NCBI GenBank assembly: GCA_035222895.1
Contig: JAVYIG010000401.1
Location: 1-64,000 of the forward strand
Reading direction: 5' to 3'
DNA: 64,000 nt
Source: Strongylocentrotus droebachiensis
Lineage: Eukaryota; Echinodermata; Echinoidea; Camarodonta; Strongylocentrotidae
In this document: in pieces, positions 49,646 through 61,993 of the stretch
Layout: every line of letters begins with the position of its first letter
How positions within the stretch are numbered: position 1 is the stretch's first letter
Position numbers and translations under genes: made by a program
The notes under the pieces: generated by a model
Databases searched by the model: none
Seen by the model: the letters and a program-made list of their open reading frames with translations, nothing else
Told to the model about the DNA's origin: nothing

Positions 49646-50991
49646 CTTCCAGTGTTGTTTCAAAGATTGGAAGTAGATGGCTTTTGTAATACTTACCATG
49701 CCATTCTATCGTGTATTCATTTTATGAATAAGAAATTACATAATTTCTCTTTTAATATGGTTATCTGAAGCCGTCTTTTAACGTTGCTCATTAGTGACAG
49801 TTCTGTTGGACTCAAATTTGTTCAGTGTTGGAAATTTTCGGCTGACTGATTTTACACCACTTATGAAAATATGTCGCTATATGCCCCATCAGTGAAATAT
49901 AAAACGGGAAAAGGAAACATACTATATGTAACAAAAAGTGATAAAAGTATCATGAGGACATAATGACAGGGATCATCAAAGAGTTGGGAAGGGTGAGGAA
50001 GATGAGGGAAAAGAGAAGGCACATTTTATAGTAACAACCATAGTAGATCGGTGTTTTTCCTCTTTCAATGAGCTAACAGAATTTGCATGTACCGTGGGGG
50101 GGGGGGGGGGGGAGGCCCAGGCAGTGGTATAATTTGTCTTTTTAACATGTATCAAATTATTAGATACATTGAAATTGTATGTTATTTAATAATAAATTCT
50201 GATTAAGTTTGATTTGGTATGATTTTAGTTTGTGTATGATGGAGAGTGAGAGAGGCGGCGCGGGGGCGGAAAAGGAGGGCTATCGGGATAAGAAGACCGT
50301 ATGAAAAAATAAGCATTATCATGCGAATTTACTCATGCATGTTTTTGTTAGTAATTTCAATATATCTCTTACGTAAGATATTAAAATTAATATTTTTTAA
50401 GTAGGTGGATTATAACAATACAAGGTGTTACCGATCTGCATGTGACAATGAATGAGCTGAGATATTGTACGAAAAGTTCTAAAAAAAGTATATGACGTAG
50501 CGATGAAAGATCACGGGTTGTTGGTATCTCACGGGTTGAGGCGCAATCATTTTTAGCTAGGTGCTCGACCCATTAACGATCACATCTCCAAATAAAAGCC
50601 ATGGTTTTACATAATTCACACACACGTATACCTAAGATTATATTGTTGTGAAATAAATATTCATCAAGAGTGAATAAGGAATGATATCGATGTTAATGAT
50701 AAAGATCTACATTTCTGTTTTTGCGTATGAAATTTGAGCACTTTGGTTGCTCCTAAGCACGCGACGTGCGCGTCGAAACGACCTGAATGTTTGTTTTATT
50801 GTATTTGTGCAGAGACTGTGTCAGATCAGTGGTGTAAAAATAGCGTGTATGCAGCTAGCTAGCGATCTGTGATACGGGAAGACGGGCGACACGTAGAATC
50901 AGTGTTCCGGCAGAATTTCAAGACGACAGAACCACTTTGGCGTACCTATTTCTCTCCTCAAAGGAATTGTTGATTTACAAGAGAACTCAAG

Positions 50992-53900
50992 ATGGTGGAA
51001 GGAACAGCATCATGCATCAAATATTTGATGTTCTTCTTCAACTTCATTTTTTTCGTAAGTATTTTTACTTGTTAATGTTAGCCTAGACCTAAGTTAGATC
51101 TAGAATTTCTATGCTAGATTTTATGTTACGATACTGAGTCAGTGATAGGCCTACTGACTATCTGGACTGTAGTTTAGCGATAGACCTAGCTAGAGCCTAG
51201 ACTCTAGGTCTAGATTATAACAGTATCAGTGATACTGATAGTGAGATACTGATACTTTCTTTCAGTTTCACAGCACGGCCCTTGCCTTAGCTCAGCTCAG
51301 TCATACTTTCTGAGTTAGACCGAAAATGTCTGTCTCTTTCGTTCGTTAGCCTGTGATGATTTGGGTAAGGTCGGCTGCTCTCTTTAGAGACAGAAACCGA
51401 CCATAGGCGCTCCTGTGCGGGTTTGGTGGAGTGGATCTCACCTTCTTCTTCTTCTTCTTCTTCTTCCTCCGTTGTTCTCGGAGATCTGCAGTTGTATTCT
51501 GCAAGCGTCAGTGTTGGTGCCTTTCGTCTCCAGCTGTTGACATTGTAGTTACAAACATTCAAGTGGGAGAGGAAAGGATAGAGGTACGGGCAATGTGAAT
51601 TTTATGGAGGAAGAGTAGAATTAGAGTGTTCAGTCTATCATATAGATTTGATGGGAGCATGAGGTGGTTGGGAAGAAGTATAGCTTTTGTGAATGCAAAG
51701 CCATCATTGAAGTTGAAGTATGAGAGGGTGGTTTCAGAAAAGTGTCTGCTCTGCATTTCTCCGATGAAGTCACTTCGGTGTGACGCTAGGATACTACAGG
51801 AGGCCACAAAGTGGATATTATCCTCATCTTCCTGGTGGCAAAGACGGCAAGTGGTTGAGGTTGCTTTCTTAATGGTGACAAGCCTAGTTTGGGTTAGGTA
51901 TGTGTTGCATGCCAACTGTGATCTTATTATGATCGCTTGCCTCAGAAACTGTGAGCTGCTGGTCTGTGGATACAGGAGCATTGGGTCTGGTATGGGCATG
52001 TTCCTCCATAGTGACAGGGACGACTTCTTTTCTATTGCTTGTATTGTAGGATGTTGTCATTCACTACGTCCATCACTGCCCTCTTGGATTTCTTCTTCCA
52101 CAATGTGTACGGAATTGGGTGTTGTATGAGGGTATGGAGATCTGGGAGTCTGTACTTCATTAGGATGGCTTGCCAGGAGTTGATGGAGAGGGTAGATTTG
52201 GTCAAGGCATGTAGAAATGTCCGATACTCAAATCTTTCATGAGGCAGGTCTAATGTTTGCCCAATCATCTGAAGCTTCTCAATATCGACTTGGTTGCTTA
52301 ACGGCATAAGTCCTAAGAGGAGATATATAGCATCATCAGCTGCTGTTCTTGGGAGACCAAGGATTTTCTTGAACAGTTGGTGTTGGGCCTGGTCAAGTCT
52401 AGCTGACATCCCTTTGGTGATCTTTTCCACTGCTGATCCATATAGCATTCGCGGGATACAGTATACTTTCCAAAGGGATACACTATGCTGGGGAAGGAGT
52501 CCTCCTGTGTATGCTCCTGATCCAGTGAGTGCATAGAAGGTCCGCACTCCTTTGGAGATTATATCTTCTGCTGAATTCCTCTTTATGCTTGATTTTATGA
52601 TGCCGAGGTGCGGATGTTGCAGCACAGATGGCACTGTGTCATGTCCAAGCTTCCACAACGGAGGTTGAGACATATTTTTCCCTTTGTTGTTGAAGGTAAT
52701 TACACAGCTTTTGCTTGGGTTGATCTTGTATCTCCATCGTTTCGTATAGCTATCGACGACGTCAAGCATTGCCTGTAGTTCAGAAGGTGACGAGCTCAGC
52801 AGGCTACGTCATCAGCTAGTACCACAAGGCCAGAGTATCTGCCTAGCAACTTGCATCCAAGATCCTTGTTGCGGAGGATTTTCATCAGTTCGTCAATGAA
52901 GGTAATATAGAGAAGGGGTGACAGTACACCACCTTGTCTTACTCCCTGTAGAATTGGGAAGGGGTCACTTACAGTTCCATCCCAAAGGACTTGGCTTTGC
53001 ATGTTGTTGTAGAGGGATCTGACCATGTTGAGGTGTTGAGGATGAATACTTGTCGATGTTAGCTTCTGGAACAGACCAGCGTGCCAAACCTTATCAAAAG
53101 CTTTCTCTGCATCCAGTAGGGCTACAAAGGTGGGTTGTTTGTTGGCACAGTTGATCTCTATGATTAGTTCTACGCAGCTGGATGTGAGAAGACACGAATG
53201 GTGCTTCCTGAAGCCAAACTGAAGTTCATCCGGGATGTTGTTTTGCAGCAGCGATCTCTCAAGGTGAGGTTTAAGGACCATTTCCATTAGCTTGCAAAGG
53301 GTTGAAGTTAAGAGTTATTCCTCTGTAGTTCTTTGGTTCCTGAGTGCTCTTGCCTTTACCCTTGTGAATTGGTATTACAAGTCCCTTCTGCAGGCTCAAC
53401 GGAGTGTGTGCTTTGGTCAGGAGAACGTTGAAGATAAGAAGAATAAGCCTCTTTGCCATTTCACCAAGGTTTTGGATATGTTCTGTTGTGATGTCATCTG
53501 GCCCACTTGCTTTACCTTTCTTAAGGCCTCTAATTGCTTCATCCATTTCCTGGGATGTAATAAGCATTGTGGGAGCTGAGGACATTAGGAATGTGTGATA
53601 TTGTTGTGACATCTGGGCACTAGGTTGGTCTAACTTGGGTTCTTGTGATGTTAGGGCAAGATCTTCAAAGTAGTGTTTCCATCCTTCTGACATCGCATTC
53701 CCTTGAAAAGTCTGTCCTTTGTAATGTATCATATCTGTTTGTAGTTTCTTGCTTCTCTCAGGTCGTTGCTTCTTAATCAGGTGATGGAACAGTTTGGTGT
53801 TTGCTGAAGATGCAGATTCAATGCAGGAGAGGAGGTTCCTGTGTTCTTGAGCTCTGGATTGGCGAAGTTTCCTTCTGAATTCCTTCTTGTGTTTGTAGTA

Positions 53901-56900
53901 ATCTGCATGTGTTGAGTTGTTCTTTGGCTTTCCTGCCCTTTTCCAGCGTTTCCATCCCTGGAGTGCATTCTGATATGCTTCTGCAACCTGCTTCGTCCAT
54001 TCAGGTTTTCCTCTTTTCTTTCTTGATGGGATGCTGTTGGGAAGTTCTTTTGACTGTGTAAGCATTGATAGACTAAAGTCTTGCAGGAGTAGCTCTGCCT
54101 CACTTTCATTGAGCTCACAGTCCAGGGTTTGTTTGAAGAGCTCGAAAGCTTTGAGTTCTAGAGGACAAGTGTAGAGCTCTCTCACTTCTTTATTGTTTAC
54201 CTGCTCCCATTTGATTTTGATGCGTGAGGATTTCTTAGCTCTGTGATTTGCCATTTCTGAGTTTTTTGGCAATGGATAGGATTGTGGCAATCTGTATTCA
54301 GTTGTGACAAGATAATGGTCTGATGTATTCAGTGGCTCTTCTTCACTTATTGTCAAATTCTCAAACTGGGATATTCCTGCAGCAGGGACCAGAAATCCAT
54401 CTATATTGGATTTCTTCTTCCGATCGTCTGAACTGAATGTGTATTGTTCTCTACTGCAGACGGCTTCTGTGACACTAAGTAGACTCCAGGAGATCATAAG
54501 CTGTCTAAGATATTCTAGGGATTTTTTTGTGTTCTGATTTACAGTATCAACATTCAGGTCACCAGCAATTACACCTGTAGACTGTTCCCCAGGAGGTAGG
54601 TGAGTGTCTAGAAGGTGGCCTATGATGCCTAGGCAGATTTGATATTCTGCCAGATCAGATGAGTTAGTGCCACTGGGAAGATAACAGTTAATCAGTAGCA
54701 TCCTTTTCAGCGTTTTACTATATTTTACCGAATGCATATCCTATGCATTTGATTTTGAAAATTAGGTGTAGAATCTAGGCTATTATATATCGGTTCCATT
54801 TACCAACTTGACTGAAATAATCTGTTTAATGGTCCCTATTCAGGAAACTATGGGTCAAAATCAACATCCATGTTGAAAATCTTGCAGCCGTATTTGAAAC
54901 TCTTGCTGCGCATGACATCATCTAAATCTCATCCCTTCTAGTCTACACGCAAGGCAAAATGATTATGAAGGAAAAACTGTGATAACGTCATTACGAACTC
55001 GTAGCTCGTGCACAGTTTTTCCTTCATAATCATTTCATAAGCTCTACAGAGTCTAGTAACTTATTTCTGCACTTTAGACAGAAATAACAGTCTGGTATGG
55101 GGAATTCTTTGATAAAACTGGCATTTGTCAACCTTCCCCATACATATCTACTTTGCCTGAAAATTTTCCCCTCATTTTTCTTTATCTAGATCTAATCTAG
55201 TAATAGTACGCCTATAGACTTGAGTTATGAGTTAGTCTACAATGTACTTACAGTTTGATATTTGAAAACATGATGGAAATGAAGTAAAACGAGATGGTTA
55301 GTGATATAGAATAAATGGGATGATGATGACCACCGTTTTACTTACGGTGCAGTGAAATGTATGAAATGAACAGGATGATGAGAGGAAGAAAGACAATACA
55401 TTCACAGACATTAACTAACCTTATATTATGTAGTACTCGGCTAAGCTCAGCTCAGCTACTCCGAACTCCCAGGTCTTGAGGTGAACCGGGAGTTGCATGA
55501 TTTGAGAAGCTAGGGGATTCTGGAGTGTGTGTGTTTGTATCATCAGCAAAATCCAGAATGAGGGAGGCCCGTGGCCGGGGCGCTTATAGGCACGTCCCCG
55601 AGAGGGTGGCGATGGACGGACGCGTAAGCGAGATGTGTACATAGTATGAATCCAGGCACGCTGGTAAAATATCCGCCTGGTTACACATGTACTTTATGCG
55701 TCCACGAAAGGGTACAAGAAATTGGCATACTAAATTCCACTTTACAACAGAAAGTAAAATAGATCTACTTCATATAATTTCAAAAGAACATGGAAAATCA
55801 TTGTAAAAAATTAAAATATAGCGACTTACTTTTAGCAATTAACATTGTGATAGCTTTGGCCTGTAGACTGTAGTGTAACCAGGGGGGTGTTTCATAAAGC
55901 TGTTCGTAAAGTTATGCATGACTTTACGAACGACTTGTATATGAAAAGCCAAATGGGATGCTCAATCATTATTAATTATTATTTATTAAGTTGAACTGTG
56001 CAGATTTAGATTAACATTCTTATAACAACCATTTTTAATGCAAAGTATATTTTTTGCCATAATTTTATTGAGGTTATTGGAAATATCAGAACAAACTTTG
56101 GGGATCCTATCTGGCACTTCATATACAAGTTGTTCGTAAATTCATGCGTAACTTTATGAACTCTTTATGAAACACCCCCCTGTTGGTACTAGAATGTGAT
56201 GCCTAAGTGAGTAGTGCAGCATTGAGATGTGATAATGTGAGATGTCATGTGTATTCAATTATCTTAGAGAATGTAAAACTTGATAATTTCTCCATGAACT
56301 GAAATACAATTCTGTAGGTGCACTGTACATACGGTACATGTATAGGGTCTAGTCATTGAAAACAAAATCTTGTTCAGAAGGTTGGTCTTGGCTTAGATCT
56401 GTGAAGCCAGGTACATTCACACTTAGATTGTATTGATCTTTAATGGTTCTTTCTGCAATGAACAGTATGTACAGTAAGAATGATCAAGAGAATGATAGTC
56501 CATAATGTGTACAGTGTACATGTATGTACATTGTATCTGACTGTACCATTTTTATGGCTTCCACACTTCCTGAATACAAATTTATCATGACAGATTTCTC
56601 TTGGAATAACTCTTCATTCATGGAATGTAAACACCAATGCTTTACTTTTTATCTCTAATGTTAATTCTTTATTAACTGTGGTTGACACGTAATGTACATG
56701 TGATGTACGTGTAGGAAGTATGACTGTAACCACAGGCCACCAGTGAGCAGGATTCTCTAGCAGCATCCCAAAGGCATTGATTTCAAATTCGTGATTAAAA
56801 AATAGAAAAGTTGACAAAATTTGACAGGACCAAAGTACATACCCTGTAGTCTGATTTTCAGACCCTTGTACTGAATGGTGTACATTTTGTGCCGTGCAAA

Positions 56901-59900
56901 GATTCAATCAGTTTCTTTTAATAATTTTGGGCTTTTTGGCCATTACAAGAAGTGGGTTATTGATGTAGACAAATGCTCATGTACCCTTTACAGCTCATAT
57001 GTATGTTATTACCAAAGGAAAAATGAAACCAGTCAGTCACTCAATAGTGTCTTACAGTAAGAAAGTAAACAGGTTTTCTTGCATAATTTAAGGACACTAC
57101 TAACTTTTAGATTTCACAGAAACTGAGATAGAACATACAAGGTGTACATGTACATCATTACATGTACGTGACATATTCATAATTCCTGCCAAGTTCTACA
57201 TAATTTGATGTTGGCTGCAAATGTAGTCCCTTCAAAATACTTGTAATAAACAACCTTCAACATGGAGAAGCTACCTTAAATAAAATTGCTCTTGATTTTC
57301 AGAAAGGCATTATACTGGTACAGGTACTCATTATTGTAAGTGGTTTTAAGCACACATTAGTACAGTAACTACATGTTGTACTTGACTGAGCTAGCATGGG
57401 CTTGTAAGCCTGTGTATCGACCAGTGTGTAATATTAATATGGTCTGTTTACAATGCTTCATTGATCACCTGTGGAGAGCCTAGGATTACGAACCAATAAA
57501 ATTGATTTTTGTACAATGGTACAATTTTCATATATTACAATTACAAATTAGTACATACATGTATGTACAGTATACATATTCACAGAGTGCAATTGTAAAC
57601 AGGAAAAGTCAACTGCACAAATTTATGCATTATCTAGAATGTACATTTTATGGAAATCAAATTCCAATAAAATGTCAATGATGTTTCATGTTTTTCACTA
57701 TTGTATTTTTCTGTAAGTTTTTATGTTGTATATTGGTAATTGGTTTCATGTTAATGGGATCATGTTTACAAGTTTTACCAATTTTATTTATTTATTTATG
57801 ATCCCACCACATTAACATTAATCTTCTCTTCCTTGTATATTTGTTTGTAACATGTTATTGTTTAAAGATATTTTTTTGTCATGCTTTACATACATGTTTT
57901 TAAAATGAAGATGTGGAAATAAGTTCAATTCAATTAAGTATACTGTATCTTGTAAACTTCATTAATGGGGGTTGGGGAGGGTGTAATTTAGTTACTACAA
58001 TACATTGTACATGTAGTTTAGTGAAGCTGCACATGTACATGTATTTTAATAATCTTTCCATACCTTGGCATCGCTCTAAAATGATCCAAATTTTAAATTC
58101 CTTGGCGATGGCAATGGATGCAGAATGCATTCAATACTCATGCACCAGGATTACGGTATGCACGTACAGTAACTGGGACCCGGAGTGCATTTTAACGGGA
58201 AACAAGGACAAATTGCTCTAAAATGGTATGCTAAAGTGAAGTGCGGGCAGGTACTTGAGTTGTTTATGTCCAACGGTGCAGTATGTTACCAGCATAAAAA
58301 TGCGAGACCTCAAATACAAACACTTTTAAGAGGCCGACACACACCCACCCACACACATACTGTAGTGTGTAATGTACATGTAGCCAGATTGTCATCTACA
58401 GCTTGGCATTTCACCCATGACTGTTTAAACATACATTTACATGTATGCCTGACTTTGGGAAGGGAATAACTAAAATGAGTATTATGATATAAATAAGAGC
58501 TAATCTCTAGGTTGTTCATGTGCAACGAACCATGAGATGCTTTACTCATTGGAGTGTCGGTGTTCATCACAGTCATTCAATTTTGATTTTGATGTAATAT
58601 TTGAGATTTATTTTGTTTCATTAAATGCATGATTTATGGTGGTAGGTTTTAGTAATTCATATTTTGATCGTACATTGACTTTGTAAATTGAGCAATTTTA
58701 GCTTTCCAACTGCAAGTTCTTTTATTGCAATAAACTGATTCAATTCAATTCAATTCAACTCGTACATGTATGATCTATGTAAAGTATTTGGCAATAGATA
58801 TTATGAAGTACAGCTTGATTTTAAAATGCACTACCGGTAATATGATGACAAAAGTGATGAATTTTATCTGAAGGAAAATAGAGAATAAAACAAGAAGTGA
58901 ATCATTTAAATGACCAACAAAACAAGAGAGAAAAAAAAGAGGAAGAAGCAGAAGTCAAGGATAATATGTTTGTTTTTTATTACTGTAGTGTACTAAAAAC
59001 CCTGGCCTGTATTTACAGAATGAGGTCATGTCATTTATGACTATTGTTTTAGAAGGTCCGTCTGCTGATCATCAGATAAGGCTGTGTGTTCACAGATAAC
59101 TGAAGTTAGAAGATTAACTTGTGTATGTACATGTACAGTGTACACAAAACATCGAACAGAAAAAGGAAGTACATGTATACATTTATTTTGTGTTGATTGC
59201 TCTTTATATTACAGCAGGACAGAATAGCATCCATGATAGAGATATGGGGCCAGTCACCACGAAATGAGTCCAGTGTCGCATTAGGCTCAATCATAGTTGA
59301 CCCACCTACCACATTTAAGATTTTTCCAAAAATCGACTTATTAATGTCTTGTAGTTTATGTCCCCAGAGCTTAGGTCACGAAAATATCTCCTAACATTTT
59401 TTGGCAAATAATATATAGGCTATGTAATCTGAAATTATCACGAAAATTATGCATTTCTCAAAACTGGGTAATCCCATTGTTTATAAAGTCCAATTAGGTT
59501 TTTGTTCATATTTCTGGATATAATTTATCAATTTTAATGTGTGACCCCTTAATTTAAAGCTTACTTAATGTAGATTCATATAATACTTAAAAACAGGAAT
59601 AAAATTTTTGACCAACTGGACTCATTTCGTGGTGACAGGCCCCATATGTAGATAAAGAATGGAAGCATAGAAGTAAAGAACACATTGATAGACCCATCTG
59701 TGTAACAGTTGTGTTTGTACCACTTGATGTGTCATTTAGCTTGACATTGACCTTGTTGTGGTCAGGTGAAAGAGAGTTTACACTTGATCCTTCTACTTCA
59801 ATATGTGAATAACATCTGTTTTCACTCAGTTTCGCACATATGTTGGAATTTTGTGTGGAATATTTTGATTCAGGTTTGCCAGCTACATGTACATGTACAG

Positions 59901-61993
59901 GATAAGTACATGAACACCTTACAGGCAAATGAGGCAACCAATGTATGGTACATGTGTATGTACAACAAACACAATACATGCATTTTTTGTCTAGAGGCAG
60001 ATGCATGGGTTAGATTAAGAGTGGATGTACAAGATTTTGATCTCCATTTCCTAATATTGTATTCTTCTGGAATCTGGATGTTTCTACATTAGTTCTGTGC
60101 TGTACATACAGTATTCATGTAGATGTAATTGGATCTTTTAAAATTAATCCTTTTTAGTACATTTCTAATTCAAAAATTCAAACTGGCTATCGGGTTAATT
60201 CTGATGTAATAAAACAAAAATCAAATACAACTGAACCTATAACAGATTGGCAATATCAGAAGAAGAATTTAAAATATGTTTTGAATACATAAAGTTTTAA
60301 ACAGCAATTCAATTCAATTCAATTTTATTTCGTCCAATAATGACATGGAAATTCATTGTGGGATTTTACATATTTTTTTACATTAAAATCATGTATAAAA
60401 AGACATCAAAAGCATGACATTGAAATAGGAAATAATTACATTCAAAATCGGTTAGAAATTGGAAAAACATAACATGACATTGACACAATGCACAAATATA
60501 CTTAGTAAAAAGGCCCCAAGATTTTCAATCTTATCACATACATTTACGTACATTGTACATGTGTATTGTCTAGACATACATGTACGTACAGTGTATTCAT
60601 TTTGTTGCAACACAAATATCTGTATAAGTCTGAAGTACAAGTCATGTACTGTAAATCAAGAAATGCTTTTATTTGGTAGGAATCATAGAATATGTTTGCT
60701 GAAAAACAGTAAAATGAATTTTTCAGAAGGGCTGATTTTTGTTGTTGCTTTGCTCTTCGCTTAAAACAGACTTCCAATGCAATTTGATTAGAAATTAAAC
60801 TAATCAAATTTTTATATTTTCATTTTTTTTAAATGCAGATCTTTGGTCTTGGTATCATCGTTGGAGGCAGTCTGACATTGACTCTCTACAGTGAGTATGT
60901 AGACTTCACTGGTAATACAGGCACAGCTATACCTATAGCTCTTATCTGTATTGGTGTCTTCATATTCCTAACTGGATTCTTTGGATGCTGCGGAGCAGCC
61001 AAGGAGAACTACTGCATGCTGGGAACGGTCAGTATTCTCAGCTAATAAAAGCTACATGTATTTTGACTCATGATTGTCATACATGTATATAGGAAGTCCA
61101 CCCTGATAACGGTTGGTATTAATAAAAGCAGAAAAAGGGGAGAAACATGTCAGTTAAAGTTTGAGCAAAACCGATTAAAAATAAAAAGTTATGGATTTTT
61201 GAAGGTGCAATCAATCAAAACAAAATTGGCAACTTTGTGTCGTACACAATGTATCTTGTGAGTTCCCCTTCCTTGTTATACACACACACAATTGAAAAAT
61301 GAATGTTCCCTTCAGAAAATTTTCAATCATATGTTCACCCTAAATATAATTATTGATTATTGCAAATATGTTTTTATACAACCCCTGTATGAAACGACAA
61401 TTCCGTCATCAATTTACTAAGAAAATAGGAGGTTTATGAAATTGAATGTACAGAGCAAATTGGAGAGGAGCTCGAAAGATACGTCACAGTGTTGGCAATT
61501 TGTGTTTCACTGATGACAACTTAACAAATTCATAACTTTCCTTATTAATTGGATATTGCTAAAACTTTCACTAATTTGTTTCTTACAGTTATCTGGTTTT
61601 GTTTAATCCGACTTGAAATTAGAGCGGACTTCCCCTTTAAAAAATACAAGTTTTAAGAAATCGCTTTTATCACAAAATATTTTTTTTAAATATCTTGTTT
61701 CTTCTTCTCTTTGAGTTATTTTGTGTAGTGTGCTTTTCATAAATGCTTTTATGATACATGCTTTTATCATGGCATTTCATATAATCTTGGGGTTATTTTA
61801 TGATTGTTGTCCATCTCTATAGTATGCTTTCATCATGGTCCTTCTTCTAATCTTGGAGCTTGCTGCCGGTATCTCTGGCTATGTTCTACGTGAGGACATT
61901 GATAGGCTGGTCGATGAGAACATGACTAAGCTTCAGAAAGATTATAACTCATCTACTTCAACGCAACAACTCTTTGATAACATGCAGGAGAAC
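50992..61993 (+). CDS. Tetraspanin paralogue, partial (exons 1-3; rest beyond right edge)
   Basis: Exons are 50992-51054 (21 codons), 60839-61027 (63 codons) and 61823-61993 (57 codons), all phase 0. Exons 2 and 3 have exactly the same lengths as in the upstream tetraspanin. TM1 spans the first junction (LMFFFNFIFF continuing into IFGLGIIVGG). TM2 ends with GFFGCCGAAKENY, and TM3 is FIMVLLLILELAAGISGYVL. The start of the large extracellular loop has sequons NMT and NSS. The CCG exon and TM4 lie past the window end: none is seen from 61994 to 64000. Intron 1 is 9.8 kb, against 1.1 kb in the paralogue, because it holds a LINE and several MITEs. It is a tandem duplicate transcribed in the same direction. 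Confidence 0.9.
51329..51376 (+). repeat. Diverged single arm of the 16026-16130 hairpin
   Basis: TCTGTCTCTTTCGTTCGTTA is identical to the hairpin's left arm; after it come small differences (GTGATGATTTGGGTAAGG). The opposite arm is reduced to a short piece (AGAGACAGAAACCGACC). It lies just beyond the 3' end of the antisense LINE, in CTAG-rich DNA. Confidence 0.75.
51437..54737 (-). pseudogene. Broken APE/RT non-LTR retrotransposon, antisense in tetraspanin 2 intron 1
   Basis: Minus-strand pieces in order are 54737-53271, 53287-52796, 52769-52032 and 51999-51559. The first holds the C-terminal part of an AP-type endonuclease (AGDLNVD, NIDGFLVP, SDHYLVTTEY), a linker, and the start of the RT (NYRGITLN). 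The second holds RT core motifs (FGFRKHHSC, LDAEKAFDKVWH, QGVRQGGVLSPLLY) and LADD in place of the usual YADD. The third is the thumb and beyond, and the last has a Cys/His finger (CRLCHQEDEDNIHFVASC). Three frame breaks and a missing N-terminal endonuclease show it is 5'-truncated and dead. The 3' end reaches a (GAA)n tail, seen as (TTC)n on + at 51438-51470. Confidence 0.88.
54957..55035. repeat. Palindrome with perfect 25-bp arms
   Basis: Arms 54957-54981 and 55011-55035 (core ATGATTATGAAGGAAAAACT) are perfect complements around a 29-base spacer containing CGTCATTACGAACTCGTAGC. It lies in intron 1 of tetraspanin 2, shortly beyond the truncated 5' end of the LINE. Confidence 0.85.
55881..56181. 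mobile_element. MITE with GGGGGGTGTTTCATAAAG termini
   Basis: The 301-bp element has inverted termini of about 65 bp with mismatches: AGGGGGGTGTTTCATAAAG on the left and CTTTATGAAACACCCCCCT on the right. Inner parts also pair (GTTCGTAAAGTTATGCATGA with CATGCGTAACTTTATGAAC). No coding capacity is seen, and the target duplication is not clear. Confidence 0.85.
57700..57935 (+). repeat. LINE 3' end with AATTC tail
   Basis: T-rich DNA leads to GATGTGGAAATAAGTTCAAT followed by repeated CAATT. Related tails lie at 58590-58760 (GCAATAAACTGATTCAATTC) and, inverted, from 60306. They look like 3' ends of one CR1-like LINE family. Confidence 0.5.
58590..58760 (+). repeat. LINE 3' end with (AATTC)n tail
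   Basis: TTTATTGCAATAAACTGATT runs into CAATTCAATTCAATTCAAC. No coding part remains. Same tail type as at 57700-57935. Confidence 0.5.
59242..59647. mobile_element. MITE with TATGGGGCCAGTCACC termini
   Basis: About 400 bp with inverted termini of roughly 30 bp: ATGGGGCCAGTCACCACGAA left, TTCGTGGTGACAGGCCCCAT right, one mismatch in that stretch. The TA on each side fits a TA target duplication. It lies in intron 1 of tetraspanin 2 and has no coding capacity. Confidence 0.85.
60306..60480 (-). repeat. Inverted LINE 3' end with (AATTG)n tail
   Basis: CAATTCAATTCAATTCAATT followed by TTATTTCGTCCAATAATGAC reads, on the minus strand, as a 3' terminus with an AATTG tail. It lies about 500 bases upstream of tetraspanin 2 exon 2, antisense to the gene. 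Confidence 0.5.
61088..61642. mobile_element. MITE of the same family as 39672-40450, tetraspanin 2 intron 2
   Basis: The left end (GGAAGTCCACCCTGATAA, AGTTTGAGCAAAACCG, AAAAGTTATGGATTTTTGAA) pairs with the right end (TTCATAACTTTCC, CGGACTTCCCCTTTAA). The middle matches the second element at 40490-40770 in the paralogous intron (for example TGCAAATATGTTTTTATACA against GTAAATATGTTTTTATAGGC). It starts about 60 bases after the exon 2 donor, as in the paralogue. Confidence 0.75.

Larger units (their letters stand above)
44319..50991. other. Intergenic stretch between the two tetraspanins
   Basis: Apart from the LINE remnant, inverted partner B and the nested element listed separately, I see no gene here. 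Stretches 46400-47090, 47290-48310 and 49660-50990 are AT-rich and unremarkable except for a G run at about 50095-50113. Confidence 0.6.

Noticed and set aside
51287-51562. 91-codon minus-strand reading with a poly-Glu run
   Set aside because: The Glu run is the (GAA)n tail of the LINE and the rest runs into flanking repeat DNA.
53292-53598. Plus-strand readings inside the LINE
   Set aside because: They are antisense to the RT and endonuclease coding pieces and have no independent support.
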